Notes: a model not told the origin generated them from the letters alone. Positions 16,176 through 26,791 are shown, counted from the stretch's first letter. The stretch: DNA of 64,000 nucleotides from Acetobacteraceae bacterium (GCA_004843165.1 CP039459.1:310001-374000), one strand, 5' to 3'. Program-made: numbers and translations.

Positions 16176-16218
16176 AAAATCTCCTCTTTCTGATGACAAA
16201 ATATCATATTTTATCTTT

Positions 16219-16728
16219 TCAAGCGGACAAAAGAGACTTCTTCATCAAAAGGGCCTCCTTTGCCTTATCCGTTGTGAAAGCGGAAACGTCCCCTCCCAAA
16301 CGAGATATTTCTTTTACAATTCTGCTCGACGTTGCTCTTTGCCCCTCAGAAGCGAGCAAAAAGATTGTCTCAATCTCCGGTGCCAAACGCTTAATCGCTG
16401 CGGAAAGCTGGGTTTCAAAATCAAAATCCCCTGCACAGCGCAAACCTCGAATAACTGTCCCTGCATTCTCACGTTGCATGGCATTTACGAGTAAATCTGA
16501 AAAGCCAATCACAGAAATGCGCTCTTTCATCGGGAAATTTTTAATTCCGTCACGCACCAGTGCAATCCGCTCCTCTAATCCAAGAAGCGGGTGCTTTCCG
16601 TCATTTGTCGCTACCCCAATAATCAACCGATCAAAGAGGGTAGAGGCACGCTCAATAATATCCAAGTGCCCAAACGTTACAGGATCAAAAGTACCGGAAT
16701 AAAATCCTACTCTCAAACGGCTTTTCAA
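16219..16728 (-). CDS. coaD: Pantetheine-phosphate adenylyltransferase
   Basis: CoaD converts 4'-phosphopantetheine and ATP to dephospho-CoA in coenzyme A synthesis. The 169-residue protein has the nucleotidyltransferase motif GTFDPVTFGHLDII at 14-27, IRGLRCAGDFDFETQ near 93-107 and the C-terminal ATSSRIVKEISRLGGDVS that binds the adenylate. The length is standard. It begins 4 bases after the gyrA stop on the same strand, and the cyclophilin gene follows, an arrangement common in acetic acid bacteria. Confidence 0.96.
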   Translation of the reverse strand: MKSRLRVGFYSGTFDPVTFGHLDIIERASTLFDRLIIGVATNDGKHPLLGLEERIALVRDGIKNFPMKERISVIGFSDLLVNAMQRENAGTVIRGLRCAGDFDFETQLSAAIKRLAPEIETIFLLASEGQRATSSRIVKEISRLGGDVSAFTTDKAKEALLMKKSLLSA

Positions 16729-16732
16729 ATCC

Positions 16733-19573
16733 TCAGTCCTCTATATTCTCTTCACCCTCAGAAACACTCTCAACAGATGCAGAAACTTCTGTTGGAGCGG
16801 CTTCGGGAGCATCCTCATCATTCTGCTGATCCTCTTCCTGCACTTTAAATGCAGAAATGACTGTCTCGCCCTCATCCACATTAAAGAGACGAACCCCTGA
16901 AGCCATGCGGGACATAATCGAAACCTGATCCACAGGCATACGAATCAAACGTCCTGTATCTGTCACCATCATCGCATCTCCGCCAGCAGACACAGGGAAA
17001 GTCGCAATAACGGCCTTTCCTCTGGCTTTATTTTGCAGGGACATATTCTGAACGCCCTTGCCGCCTCTGCCTTTGGTAGAATAGTCAAAAGAAGAGGAAC
17101 GACGCCCAAATCCCTGATCTGTTACAACCAAGAGCCAGCGTTCATCGGGTGCAAGCTCCTCAAATCTTTCTGGAGAAAGCGCCTCTAGGCGTTCTGAGAC
17201 GGCATCATCCTCATCCTGTTCCAGAACCTCATCGATTTCTCCGTCAACATTACCTGAGAATTCACGACGACGTGCCGAAGCCTCTTTGAGATAAGCAAGG
17301 CGCTCATCATTATCCTTGAGCTCCGGATGCGGCAGAACAGCAAGAGAAACGACACGGTCCCCTGCATCCAAACGAATACCTCGGACACCGGTGCTATTTC
17401 TTCCGGCGAATACCCTCAAATTACTATCTGTAATCTGGAAACGGATCGCACGGCCATTTTTTGTTGCCAAGAAAAGATCTTCATTCGGATGGCAGGTTCT
17501 CACGCCAATGAGACTGTCCCCCTCATCGAGTTTCATCGCAATAATCCCTGTTGAACGGATATTGCTGAAATCACTCAACTTATTACGGCGAACATTCCCT
17601 CCCGCGGTTGCAAAAACAAGATGCAAATCATCCCAGAGTTCTTCATCCTGCGGCAGCGGTAAAACAGCTGTAATCTGTTCATTTTCAGCAAGACCCGGCA
17701 ACAGGTTAATCATAGCACGACCTTTTGAGGTCGGAGAGGCTTCTGGCAGACGCCAGACCTTCATTTGATAAACCTGCCCAGCACTCGTAAAGAATAAAAC
17801 CCATTGATGGGTATGCGCATTAAAGCTACGGATGATGACATCATCCCCACGACGACCTGCCGCTGTTTTTCCACGTCCACCACGATTTTGAAGACGGAAC
17901 TCTTCCAATGGTGTCCGCTTGACAAAACCTTCTCTGGTGATGGTCACGACCATTAAAGCTGGCTCAATCAGACTTTCATCGGATTCATCGCCCAAAGAAT
18001 CTGAAATTTCTGTCGCACGCTTATAATTTAAGGCATTGCGAACATTTGAGAGTTCCTCTCGCATGATAGAAAGACGGTGCTCACGATCCCGAAGAATTAA
18101 AAGGAATTCACGGATCTGTGCCGCAATGTCATCCAATTCTCCAACGATTTTATCCCGTTCCAAGCCGGTTAAACGGTGGAGACGCAATTCCAAAATCCCT
18201 CTGGCCTGCACCTCTGTCAGATGGACATGCCCCTCAATGATTTGATTATTTTCATCATCAACCAGTTCAAGAAGAGATTGTACATCCGCTGCTGGAAAAT
18301 TCTGTGCCATCAACAATGTACGGGCCTCAACAGGATTAGGCGCATTACGGATGATGGCAATGACACGGTCAATATTGGCAATTGCCAGAGCTAAACCGAT
18401 CAAAAGATGCCCACGATCACGTGCCTTTCCAAGATCAAAACGGGCACGGCGCTGAATAACCTCCTCACGGAACTTCACAAAGGCTTCGAGAACTTCCCTT
18501 AAGCCAAAAATCCGTGGGGTTCCCCCATCCAATGCAACCATATTTACAGGAAAACTGCTTTGGAGCTGTGTATGGCGGAAAAGCTGATTAAGAACAATCT
18601 CGCCCGTTGCATCCCGTTTTAACTCAATAACAAGACGCATCCCCTGACGGCTACTTTCATCCCGAATATCAGAAATCCCCTCAAGAATTTTTTCTTTGAC
18701 GAGTTCGCCGATTTTCTCCTGTAAAACAGCCTTATTCACCTGATAAGGAATTTCCGTCACAACAATCGCATGGCGGTCTTTTCTGATTTCCTCAATTGAG
18801 GCTCTTGCACGAACCGGAATGGACCCCTTGCCCGTTGCATAAGCCTTACGGATTCCGCTACGTCCCATAATAATACCACCCGTTGGGAAATCAGGGGCAG
18901 GCACATGCAACATCAATTCTTCTAAAGTGATTTCCGGATTATCAATCAATGCCAATGTTGCATCAATGACTTCCACCGGGTTATGCGGCGGAATTCTGGT
19001 TGCCATACCAACGGCAATCCCCTCTGCCCCATTTACCAAAAGATTTGGATAGGCCGCTGGTAAAACTTCAGGTTCCTGCTCACTATCATCATAGTTAGGA
19101 CGGAAGGGCACCGTATTGCGGTCAATATCATCCAACAGCCACGAAGAGGATTTTGCAAGACGCGCCTCCGTATAACGCATCGCCGCAGGACTATCCCCAT
19201 CGACAGATCCGAAATTTCCCTGCCCGTCAATAAGCATTACCCGCATTGACCAGCTTTGGGCGAGACGCACCATCGCATCATAAATAGCACTATCACCATG
19301 TGGATGGAATTTACCCATCACTTCACCGACCACACGGGCCGACTTACGGTAAGGCTTATCCGCTGTAACACCACTATCTTTCATCGCATAAAGAATACGG
19401 CGATGCACCGGCTTTAAGCCATCCCGCACATCAGGCAATGCACGAGAGACAATGACCGACATGGCATAATCAAGATAGGAGGATCTCATCTCCTGCTCGA
19501 TTGGGATTTCAACGATACCTTGCATATTTATTTTTGCAGGAAGTGCTGTCTCAGGTTGATTGGGTTCGGTCAA
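16733..19573 (-). CDS. gyrA: DNA gyrase subunit A
   Basis: Breakage-reunion subunit of DNA gyrase. In the 946-residue protein the catalytic tyrosine is Tyr134 in [11 protein letters not shown], and the quinolone-resistance region reads [17 protein letters not shown] with Ser95 and Asp99, the usual sensitive-type residues. The C-terminal half is the beta-pinwheel, with the GyrA box ([10 protein letters not shown] near 565-575), and a final acidic tail of about 40 residues ([12 protein letters not shown] onward). The first codon is TTG at 19573 preceded by GGGGA; Met17 is the alternative start. It heads the gyrA-coaD-ppi unit. Confidence 0.97.
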   Translation of the reverse strand: MTEPNQPETALPAKINMQGIVEIPIEQEMRSSYLDYAMSVIVSRALPDVRDGLKPVHRRILYAMKDSGVTADKPYRKSARVVGEVMGKFHPHGDSAIYDAMVRLAQSWSMRVMLIDGQGNFGSVDGDSPAAMRYTEARLAKSSSWLLDDIDRNTVPFRPNYDDSEQEPEVLPAAYPNLLVNGAEGIAVGMATRIPPHNPVEVIDATLALIDNPEITLEELMLHVPAPDFPTGGIIMGRSGIRKAYATGKGSIPVRARASIEEIRKDRHAIVVTEIPYQVNKAVLQEKIGELVKEKILEGISDIRDESSRQGMRLVIELKRDATGEIVLNQLFRHTQLQSSFPVNMVALDGGTPRIFGLREVLEAFVKFREEVIQRRARFDLGKARDRGHLLIGLALAIANIDRVIAIIRNAPNPVEARTLLMAQNFPAADVQSLLELVDDENNQIIEGHVHLTEVQARGILELRLHRLTGLERDKIVGELDDIAAQIREFLLILRDREHRLSIMREELSNVRNALNYKRATEISDSLGDESDESLIEPALMVVTITREGFVKRTPLEEFRLQNRGGRGKTAAGRRGDDVIIRSFNAHTHQWVLFFTSAGQVYQMKVWRLPEASPTSKGRAMINLLPGLAENEQITAVLPLPQDEELWDDLHLVFATAGGNVRRNKLSDFSNIRSTGIIAMKLDEGDSLIGVRTCHPNEDLFLATKNGRAIRFQITDSNLRVFAGRNSTGVRGIRLDAGDRVVSLAVLPHPELKDNDERLAYLKEASARRREFSGNVDGEIDEVLEQDEDDAVSERLEALSPERFEELAPDERWLLVVTDQGFGRRSSSFDYSTKGRGGKGVQNMSLQNKARGKAVIATFPVSAGGDAMMVTDTGRLIRMPVDQVSIMSRMASGVRLFNVDEGETVISAFKVQEEDQQNDEDAPEAAPTEVSASVESVSEGEENIED

Positions 19574-19681
19574 GAAAAAGTCCCCGTTTTATAAACTATA
19601 TGGCTGATGAATTATTAACTCAAACACCATAGAAAAAACATCTTAAAATGAAAAAATGCGCATAATTTCGCTCTGCATATC

Positions 19682-19768
19682 TTACATTGTCTCGTAACAA
19701 TACCACCAGATGAGCAAAGCAAAAATCATACAGGAGAAAAGCGCCGCTCTAAAAATAATTGTATTCAT
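19682..19768 (-). CDS. Very small membrane peptide (28 aa)
   Basis: AGGAGGAG stands 8 bases before an ATG at 19768, the clearest Shine-Dalgarno in this part of the window, followed by a 28-codon frame: MNTIIFRAAL, then a hydrophobic span FSCMIFALLIWWYCYETM. The frame is open further upstream in non-coding-looking sequence, but the ribosome-binding site picks this start. The peptide would be one transmembrane helix with three aromatic residues in a row. It lies between a six-span membrane protein and gyrA, all leftward. Function unknown. Confidence 0.55.
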   Translation of the reverse strand: MNTIIFRAALFSCMIFALLIWWYCYETM

Positions 19769-19808
19769 GAGTCTTCTCCTCCTTGTTTTTATAAGCCATT
19801 TTGCGCTT

Positions 19809-20693
19809 CTATAAAAAGAGTAGCAAATCCGCAAGCGCAGCGACAATGCCAGCCACTGCCAGTGAAACAAAAATCAGGCCGCTTTTTCCTACGACAAACA
19901 CTGTCGCACGCGCCCATTCCATTCCCCGCAAGAAATACAAACTCATCACAAAAACGCCTATACCGGCTAAAAAAGAGATGAGAATGGCAGAATTTTCCTT
20001 ATCCTCTAATAAAAAGAGCGTATGATCTTTCCATAAGGCTGTGATCAACATACTCCAAAATAGGAATATAAGCACTTCCCAAGATAAAAATCCGCACATC
20101 AATCCCATTCGGAAAGAGCGTTCTGGATATCCCCAACCATTTAAAAATTTCCAAGCGGCAAAAAGAAGGAGCGTAGCGACCAGCTCAAAAAAGACAAAGC
20201 CTAAAATACCCGGGAAATGCGGCATACCAAGCATCGCAAAGGAGAGCAAAAGAGAAGCCAGTGAAAGCGCAATGCTGGCAAAAAAGGCACCACACGCCAT
20301 TGCCTCACTATTTTTTTCTGTTTTTATTGTAGATGATAAAGATTCCGCCGTGCGCTTATCGTAAGTCGGCAGATCCGCCTTATCATATTCCTCCTCTGCA
20401 TCGGAAAAATCTTCTTCTGGCTGAAAAATCTTGCTTTTCTTCTGGGCACTCAGTCTTTGTGCCAAGGCAACCGTTTCTGCCAACATCAAATCCCGTGATT
20501 TTTTGACCGTGAAACCATTGAGGCTTTCAGTATCCTCTTCCCCTGAAAAGGTAAAATCACTGTCAAAATCAATCCACTCGCTTTCCCCTTCCCCCGCTTG
20601 TGCAATTTCCACTGCGGCATCAAGTTTTGCGCCATTAGAAAAGGCTGGTGTTGTTTCAATAATGACGTGTTTCTTTTCTAATTTACCGATCAA
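19809..20693 (-). CDS. Polytopic membrane protein with acidic cytoplasmic N-terminus
   Basis: A 294-residue protein whose first 130 residues are hydrophilic and acidic (EWIDFDSDFTFSGEEDTES, QPEEDFSDAEEEYDKADLP). About six hydrophobic segments follow from residue 133 to the end (SIALSLASLLLSFAMLG, GFVFFELVATLLLFAA, ILISFLAGIGVFVMSLYF and others). I do not recognise the family. Its ATG overlaps the rmuC stop codon (ATGA), so it is translationally coupled to rmuC, and the 28-residue peptide gene follows. A role beside RmuC is possible but unproven. Confidence 0.65.
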   Translation of the reverse strand: MIGKLEKKHVIIETTPAFSNGAKLDAAVEIAQAGEGESEWIDFDSDFTFSGEEDTESLNGFTVKKSRDLMLAETVALAQRLSAQKKSKIFQPEEDFSDAEEEYDKADLPTYDKRTAESLSSTIKTEKNSEAMACGAFFASIALSLASLLLSFAMLGMPHFPGILGFVFFELVATLLLFAAWKFLNGWGYPERSFRMGLMCGFLSWEVLIFLFWSMLITALWKDHTLFLLEDKENSAILISFLAGIGVFVMSLYFLRGMEWARATVFVVGKSGLIFVSLAVAGIVAALADLLLFL

Positions 20694-22147
20694 GCATTTT
20701 CTCCCATAAGAAAATTGGGCGATTTTTCATCTTGATGAAAGGTAATTCCAACTTCTTCCTCTTCCGATATTCCCAGCATCGCCTGTGCCTCCCCCTCTGA
20801 AATTTCCTCTGCGCCCCTCAAGGCACGTTTCATCACACGAAAACGTGTTCGGCCTTCTTTGCTTAAAACATTTTGTGCCTCAAAAAGCTTCTTTTCCACT
20901 TTATCAAGCATATTTCCAAATTTGCCAAATTCTGTTTTAATTCCTCCGAGAAGCTTTGAAATTTCACCCGATCTCTGATGCACAGCCAAAGAGCGAAATC
21001 CCATCCGCAAAGAAGATAAGAGCGCCATTAAAGTTGTCGGCCCGGCAACGATCACTCGAAATTCCGTCTGAAGTCTATCAATTAAGCCCGGACGACGGAC
21101 GACCTCTGCAAAAAGTCCCTCGGTCGGTAAGAACATAATTCCCATATCTGTCGAAAAAGGCGGATGGACATATTTATCACGAATATCTTTAGCGCATTCA
21201 TAAACACGGCGCTCCAAAGCCCGCCCTGCCTCTTTTTCTGCCTCAATATCACCCATTTCCAGCGCATCCACCAAACGCTCATAATCCTCCACAGGAAGTT
21301 TCGCATCAATTGGCAACCAAACTTTAGAAGTTTCTGTATCACCTGATCCGGGAAGACGCACAGCAAATTCGACCCGCTCTCTAGAGCCTGGGCATATCTC
21401 AACATTTTTAGAAAACTGCTCCGGCGTTAAAATCTCCTCCAACATCGCGCCAAGCTGCCCTTCACCCCAGATTCCTCTTGTCTTGATATTGCCTAAAACC
21501 TTTTTTAAATCGCCAACATTATCTGCAATCTTACGCATTTCACCAACACTGGAAGAAACACGGTCTAAATTTTCATTCATTGTCGAAAAAGCAGCTCCAA
21601 GACGCTTTTCAAGGGTTCCTTGAAGCTTTTCATCTACGGTCAAGCGCATCTGCTCAAGCTTTAGCTCATTCGCCTCGCGCATTTTTTCCAGACGCTGTTC
21701 AACACCCTGTTGTAGATGTTCCATACGGCGGTCATTCTTTTCGCCAAATTGGCGCATTTGTTCACGTTGTGCTTGAAAATCTTCACGATTTTCCATTGCC
21801 GATTTTCGAAGTGTCTCGTTTAGAGAAACTGAAGTCTCTTTTAAAGCTGAAAAATTTTCCTGTCGAAAAGTATCTAACTTCTCAGAAAAACTTTGCAAAT
21901 ATGTGGCTAAACCATCCCGTATAAGCGCAATGGATTCACGCTGTGCCTTGGTTGAGCGATCTATCTGCGCCAATAAAATTTCACGTGTATGACGTGCTTC
22001 CTGCTCTGCACTCATCCGAAAATTTTGGAGAATTTGTTCTAATACCGGCCCGTCTGCCTGTTTTTGCAGCGCAGAAAATTTCACAAACAAAAGCCCTGTC
22101 AAAAAACAGCTTATGGCAGAAAATACACAAAGAAAAATCATTAACAT
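20690..22147 (-). CDS. rmuC: DNA recombination protein RmuC
   Basis: RmuC limits recombination at short inverted repeats and is a predicted membrane-tethered nuclease-like protein. The 485-residue product has an N-terminal membrane helix (FLCVFSAISCFLTGLLFV), a long coiled coil at about 30-210 (repeated Glu/Gln/Arg/Leu, for example RREQMRQFGEKNDRR-type stretches), and the RmuC core: TRGIWGEGQLGAMLEEIL near 223-240, VWLPIDAKLPVEDYERL and FLPTEGLFAEVVRRPGL. Length and domain order are normal. The next gene starts inside its stop codon. Confidence 0.93.
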   Translation of the reverse strand: MLMIFLCVFSAISCFLTGLLFVKFSALQKQADGPVLEQILQNFRMSAEQEARHTREILLAQIDRSTKAQRESIALIRDGLATYLQSFSEKLDTFRQENFSALKETSVSLNETLRKSAMENREDFQAQREQMRQFGEKNDRRMEHLQQGVEQRLEKMREANELKLEQMRLTVDEKLQGTLEKRLGAAFSTMNENLDRVSSSVGEMRKIADNVGDLKKVLGNIKTRGIWGEGQLGAMLEEILTPEQFSKNVEICPGSRERVEFAVRLPGSGDTETSKVWLPIDAKLPVEDYERLVDALEMGDIEAEKEAGRALERRVYECAKDIRDKYVHPPFSTDMGIMFLPTEGLFAEVVRRPGLIDRLQTEFRVIVAGPTTLMALLSSLRMGFRSLAVHQRSGEISKLLGGIKTEFGKFGNMLDKVEKKLFEAQNVLSKEGRTRFRVMKRALRGAEEISEGEAQAMLGISEEEEVGITFHQDEKSPNFLMGENA

Positions 22148-22163
22148 TCAAATAACCTGCAGT

Positions 22164-22595
22164 TCATTTTTCAATCTTTGTTGGTTTTTGATATGGAATG
22201 CCATCAGAATCATTTATATCTTTATGCGCCCACTCATTGGGGATGAGATCATATCCTGGATCAAAAAAACCCTCAGAAGGATGAAAAACCGGATGGCAAT
22301 TTAAGAGCTCGATTTCTTTAGCAGGAAGCGGCCCAATCCCCTTAGAAAGATAATAAGAAGGTTTTCCGAAAAAAGAAGCCCGATGCGCCCGCACATCGGG
22401 AATGATTTCACCCTGTCTATAATGATAGACATCTCCCTGTCGTCCAAAAGGTCTAATCTCTAAACTATGAAGAATTTTCCCCTGACAATTTTGGGCTTTA
22501 ACACGGATCGGTAAGACAATAAAAGCAAGAACAAAGAGTATAAAAAGAAAAAATTTAAAAAAAGATGAAGAAAAAAAAGGGCATTCTAAAAACAT
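22164..22595 (-). CDS. Secreted protein of unknown function
   Basis: A 143-residue product with a long hydrophobic signal (FFKFFLFILFVLAFIVLPIR) and likely cleavage after VKA. The mature protein has two cysteines (QNCQGK and LLNCHPVF) and a Pro/Gly/Tyr-rich sequence (GRQGDVYHYRQGEIIPD, FDPGYDLIPNEWAHKD). No family is recognised. It lies 16 bases upstream of rmuC on the same strand. Confidence 0.55.
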   Translation of the reverse strand: MFLECPFFSSSFFKFFLFILFVLAFIVLPIRVKAQNCQGKILHSLEIRPFGRQGDVYHYRQGEIIPDVRAHRASFFGKPSYYLSKGIGPLPAKEIELLNCHPVFHPSEGFFDPGYDLIPNEWAHKDINDSDGIPYQKPTKIEK

Positions 22596-22721
22596 AACAA
22601 CAACTTTTCTTAATTTTAAAAGAGATTTTTCTTCAAACGGGTTCCCATGATAGTATAGAGTTTAGAAAAAGTTGAGATTCTTTTTATCATTGCGTTTTTT
22701 GTCGTGTCGCTGGGGGAAAAT

Positions 22722-22898
22722 ATGTTTTCATTTTTTATCGGTCTTGCCATTGCACTTTTTATTGCAATTGCAGGTTTTGGTGGTTTTTTATTTAAACTTT
22801 CCAATGCCAATAAAGAAGATATGGCATCAAATCAATTTTCATTGCCTGAAACATCCGCAAATCCATCCAACACATCCTCGCTCTCTAAGGCGGAATGA
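22722..22898 (+). CDS. Small membrane protein (58 aa)
   Basis: The ATG at 22722 is preceded by GGGGGAAAAT, a reasonable Shine-Dalgarno. The product has one transmembrane helix at the N-terminus (FFIGLAIALFIAIAGFGGFLF) and a 35-residue polar tail rich in Ser and Asn (KEDMASNQFSLPETSANPS). It is isolated, divergent from the secreted-protein gene at 22164-22595. Function unknown. Confidence 0.5.
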   Translation: MFSFFIGLAIALFIAIAGFGGFLFKLSNANKEDMASNQFSLPETSANPSNTSSLSKAE

Positions 22899-23342
22899 AA
22901 AATCTTCCACCACAGAAATTTCTTTAGATTCAGAACATTCTGCGTCTTATTTTGAAGATAGAATAAAGCGAAAGAGCATTAGCCTGCGATAACATACCGT
23001 CACAAAATAAAACTTTCATTTTAAAAATATCTCTTTAAATTGTCTCTTGATTTAAACTGTTTTTAGAAGAGATCTAAGCCAATTTCTGATTTTAAAAATG
23101 CCTTATGGTGAAAGCGCCTTAAAAAGAGCCAAGGATTATTCTTTTCTCCATCCAACGCTTAAGCCCCTATGCGCATTCAACCAAAAAAACCGCTTATGGC
23201 CTGCCTTGCCATAATCTTGCATTATAAAAATACTTGTTTAAATTAGTTTTTTAGCCATTACTCAGCAGAACTATTTTCCACAATAAGAGCAACCCTTTAC
23301 ACTAAATTCGGGGTAAAATACGTATTTTCGTATTAAGAGAAT
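22899..23342. other. Gene-poor spacer with possible coding remnants
   Basis: No intact gene is seen. On the minus strand short protein-like runs occur, for example GEKNNPWLFLRRFHHKAFLK ending in SEIGLDLF-stop near 23065-23150 and HKRFFWLNAHRGLSVGWRKE near 23130-23200, in different frames. They may be leftovers of a gene once following the truncated glycosyltransferase, but are too short to identify and could be chance. Confidence 0.3.
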
Positions 23343-24062
23343 TTATGATTTAAAGTGGGAAATCAAACCCGAGAAGGCCAAAAATAACATTTTTCTTAAT
23401 GTATATTTAGACACACCGCCTTCACGTTTTTTACGTTGATAGAAAACAACTTTCCATGGAATACCCATCTGGACAACAGATCCCCGCAAATACAGGGGAC
23501 GTGTTGCTTTTTGCACCAAAATTTTAGCAGCATGCCGACTCAAAAGGCGAAAATCTGCATGTTGCGGTACCTGCTTACTCCCAACATATTTCATCACCCA
23601 ATAAAAAAAGCTAGCTGTAAAATGTTTAAATGGACGATCTGTTACCCTGTCATTTCTAGCACCCAAGACAATTTCATAGCCTTCCTGCCAGCCCTTCAGC
23701 ATTTCAGGAATGACATTGATATCATCTTGCAAATCTGCATCTATAGAAATCATAACATCTGAGCTATTAAAAGCTAAACCAGCTAAAAGCGCCTCCTGAT
23801 GCCCCTTATTTTGCTCTAAATTTAAAATCTGAATATTTAGATCATCTTTCTGCTGTTTTTGCTTGATATGATGTAAGATTTCTAATGTTTTATCCGTACT
23901 CCCATCATTAATAAAAAGCAGCGAACTTCCCTTTTTTATTCTTTGAGAAGCAATTAATTCAAGCAAGAGTTCTTCGAGCTTGCTCGCTGTATTTTCAAGA
24001 ATTTCCTCTTCATTATAGCAAGGTACTGCGAGCGTTAAACTTGGTATTTCTTTCGTTCTCAC
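23343..24062 (-). CDS. Family 2 glycosyltransferase (DPM1/GtrB-like), apparently C-terminally shortened
   Basis: The catalytic domain is intact: LTLAVPCYNEEE at the start, FINDGSTDKTLEIL, the DxD-containing ISIDADLQDDINVIPEM, and QHADFRLLSRHAAKIL. Such enzymes move a sugar from a nucleotide carrier to polyprenyl phosphate. The product ends at 239 residues, just after GGVSKYTLRKMLFLAFSGL, where homologues normally continue for 60-80 residues with two membrane helices. No continuation in another frame is evident directly downstream. Its ATG overlaps the stop of a remnant reading frame (ATGA), so it once followed a larger gene. It may be membrane-detached or inactive. Confidence 0.8.
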   Translation of the reverse strand: MRTKEIPSLTLAVPCYNEEEILENTASKLEELLLELIASQRIKKGSSLLFINDGSTDKTLEILHHIKQKQQKDDLNIQILNLEQNKGHQEALLAGLAFNSSDVMISIDADLQDDINVIPEMLKGWQEGYEIVLGARNDRVTDRPFKHFTASFFYWVMKYVGSKQVPQHADFRLLSRHAAKILVQKATRPLYLRGSVVQMGIPWKVVFYQRKKREGGVSKYTLRKMLFLAFSGLISHFKS

Positions 24063-24518
24063 GTAACATCTCCCCTGCTTGCATCCAGATAAAACATTTC
24101 CATAAGGTCAATGCCCTTATGCCAAAACTTATCATCGCTTTGTTCTAGATTTTTAATATAGAATTCCAGTGTAACTGTTTCTTGGTCTTTCTCCAGAGGA
24201 ATATCAAATAAATAAATCCGCTCTGCCTCTATAACCTGCCACGGCCTAATCTCTTTCCCCTTATAAGAAAGAACAACATCTTTTACTTTTCCTGTTGTGG
24301 ATTCCATTTTCAAACGAAAAGACAAATTATCCCCATGATTTTTCGGAAGATTAAAGAATATCCTTGGTTTTTACCACATATTGCAAAAAGCCCAAGAGCA
24401 TTTTTTTTCAGCCTTTCGCCAGCATCATCCCTCCCTCTTTTGTATCCCAACCAATAAAAAGCCATGAGGCGAACGCAAAGCTTCCCTTTGTTGCCAATGT
24501 AAAACTTGCTGTTTTCAT
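24059..24518 (-). pseudogene. Remnant of a membrane glycosyltransferase-like gene
   Basis: Three fragments in different frames run toward the GT2 gene: MKTASFTLATKGSFAFASWL (24408-24518), then RIFFNLPKNHGDNLSFRLKM and GIDLMEMFYLDASRGDVT-stop at 24059. The last fragment (NLPKNHGDNLSFRLKM...VTLEFYIKNLEQSDDKFWH) has the same layout as the C-terminus of the neighbouring 686-residue protein (PHPENLRMTFVISSSSRY...FSIAFDLKRTSLFDPA), suggesting a paralogue that lost its body. Frames change around an A-run (24401-24408). The final stop overlaps the GT2 start, a relic of operon coupling. Confidence 0.55.
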
Positions 24519-24529
24519 AATGTTCTAGC

Positions 24530-26590
24530 TTAACCCTTAGCGTTAGTACTTTCTGTTTCCAAAAAAATACTTTCAAGCTCAATGGCAGGATCAAAAAGTG
24601 AGGTCCTTTTTAGATCGAAAGCGATAGAAAATTCTCTTTGTGTCTTAGGGACTAAGAGCGGAAATGTATAGCTCGCAGAATGGGGATGAAAATTAATCTC
24701 TTTTATCATTTTCCCCTCATAGATGAAGCCGGCTTTTCTTGACCTATAACGAGAAGAGGAGGAGATCACGAAAGTCATCCTTAAATTTTCAGGATGCGGT
24801 ATTGGCAAGGAGAAGGTAAATCCTGGCAGATTATTCCTACTCTTTAGCAAATTATTATTAACAGAACCCCATCCCTTGTTTGCAATTTTTTTTGCCTGCA
24901 ATCCTTTTTCTGAACGAAACAAGCGAAATGGCAAATCCTCTAGAGATTTAAGCTTTTGAATATTTAAGGGCGTATTTTCATAAATTAAGAGATCATTTTC
25001 TGTGCTATGCTTTATCTCTTTCGGCGCCCCATAAGTTGCAATAAAAGCATCTGCGCAACTCTGGAATGGAAGACAATCTGAACCCTGATGATTATGAGCA
25101 ATATAAGCCCATTTTCCAGATATATTTTCATCCCACTTAGGATCGTTCCAAATATGCGGGAAGAAACCGCTATTCTTATAATAATTCAAAGATCCTGCTT
25201 TGATTTTTTCATGACTAAACCAACGAATTCCCAGCACATTTGTATGCCAATAATCTCCATAGACCTGAGAAATCCCTTCCTTTTGCAAAAATTCCGTAAG
25301 CGCATCGGGATTATAGACGGAAAGTGGGATTCTTTGCGTTTTCCAAATATTTATATTGCTGACAAACCCAGAAAAAAACCATAACGGCACCAAAGCAACT
25401 ACAACTGGACGTAAGGATATCGGGTAAATCTTTTTAGGTAAAATACATAATGTTATAATGAAAATATAAAAAATATTTACAAGATAACGCATATCTGAAT
25501 ATTCATCGATCAGCCTAAAGAAAACGCAGGCTGCTAAAATTCCAAGTAAAGAAAATAAATTAAAAATGAGAATAAAATTTTCAGCATTGCTGAAAATTTT
25601 TCTTCCCTTAAAATATCCACGAATAAAAACAAATAAAATGAAGGCGTAAAGCAAACCATCTAAAATACAAATAGCCAGAGGCGGTCTGCACAGTGAGGTA
25701 TAATCATATGCACTTGGTAAAAAATCCGGCGTATGAAAAAACCATGGTATAAAATTCAAAAGATACGGTAGAAAAAGGAAACACTCTAAGAGCTTATCTG
25801 GTGCAAATTTTAAGTGACTTTCCTGCGCCCCATTCCAATCCATTAGCGGCAAAGTCCCCAAAAAATGGGTTTTACTGAGAAAAAGCGCACAAAAAGCTGA
25901 AAAAGCGACCCCACCCCACAACAGAAGAGAGGGTTTAATAGATGAAAACTTCTTAAAATCCTGCCAAAATACAATTCCAGATGCGCACAGAAGCGGCAAG
26001 CAAAAAGTCACAAGCGACCATGGATCAGAAAAAGCTGTAATACTCAAAATGAGCATTGAGGCTGTTAAGGCAATGTAAGATTTTTTTGTTATCCAAAAAA
26101 GCAAAAGGAAAATGCCAAACATTCCCCACACCATGGAAATATGATGTGCGACAGAAGCTGTCAGATAGCCTGCGCTTCCCAGAGCTGGCTGTGTTGCAAA
26201 CAAAGCAAAAGCAATTGCCCATAATCCACGTGGCCATCCAGCAATTTTAGCAACAATAAGCCCTGTCATCAGAGCTGCCATCCAAAAGAAAACAATCCCT
26301 GTCCCCAACAGAATAGTTGGGCTGTCCCCCAAAAGAGCTATCACGACACTATCGGGAATAATTAAAGTAAAGAGCCAATTATCAACTGGAAAATTAAAAG
26401 ATTTTAAAAATGCTAGGCCGCCGTCCAGCATACCTCTGGCCGTCAAAACGAGTGCTGCGGTATCTGGATCGGCATACCAAACCGAAAAAGCCTGCCGAAA
26501 AGACTGAAATAGCCCTATAATAATGAAAATAATAGGTAAAAGATTTTTGATAAGTATCTTTTGTTTGAAGCAAAGCATTCGTTGAAACAT
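24530..26590 (-). CDS. Polytopic membrane protein, GT-C-like glycosyltransferase candidate
   Basis: The 686-residue product starts with a membrane helix (LLPIIFIIIGLFQSF) followed by WYADPDTAALVLTARGMLDG, an acidic first periplasmic loop as in GT-C glycosyltransferases. About ten more hydrophobic spans follow up to residue 420, then a soluble C-terminal part of about 260 residues ending in a beta-rich domain (NLRMTFVISSSSRYRSRKAG...). GT-C enzymes use polyprenyl-linked sugars made by GT2 proteins like the neighbour. Family membership is inferred from topology, not from a diagnostic motif. It appears intact, unlike the flanking remnants. Confidence 0.6.
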   Translation of the reverse strand: MFQRMLCFKQKILIKNLLPIIFIIIGLFQSFRQAFSVWYADPDTAALVLTARGMLDGGLAFLKSFNFPVDNWLFTLIIPDSVVIALLGDSPTILLGTGIVFFWMAALMTGLIVAKIAGWPRGLWAIAFALFATQPALGSAGYLTASVAHHISMVWGMFGIFLLLFWITKKSYIALTASMLILSITAFSDPWSLVTFCLPLLCASGIVFWQDFKKFSSIKPSLLLWGGVAFSAFCALFLSKTHFLGTLPLMDWNGAQESHLKFAPDKLLECFLFLPYLLNFIPWFFHTPDFLPSAYDYTSLCRPPLAICILDGLLYAFILFVFIRGYFKGRKIFSNAENFILIFNLFSLLGILAACVFFRLIDEYSDMRYLVNIFYIFIITLCILPKKIYPISLRPVVVALVPLWFFSGFVSNINIWKTQRIPLSVYNPDALTEFLQKEGISQVYGDYWHTNVLGIRWFSHEKIKAGSLNYYKNSGFFPHIWNDPKWDENISGKWAYIAHNHQGSDCLPFQSCADAFIATYGAPKEIKHSTENDLLIYENTPLNIQKLKSLEDLPFRLFRSEKGLQAKKIANKGWGSVNNNLLKSRNNLPGFTFSLPIPHPENLRMTFVISSSSRYRSRKAGFIYEGKMIKEINFHPHSASYTFPLLVPKTQREFSIAFDLKRTSLFDPAIELESIFLETESTNAKG

Positions 26591-26791
26591 CTACCGGAAA
26601 GCATTAGGAACAGAAAACAAGATTTTTTTCTAAAGTAAAGCAAGCATTGATACAAGTTTCTAAAAAATGGAACCAGGCCTCTGAGAAGCGAATATTTTTA
26701 AAAGAAGCGTCCCTAATCTTATTTCTATAAAAAATGCCTAAATAAGAAATTTTAAGTATTTATTTCATATAATCTAAACATAGAATAACGA

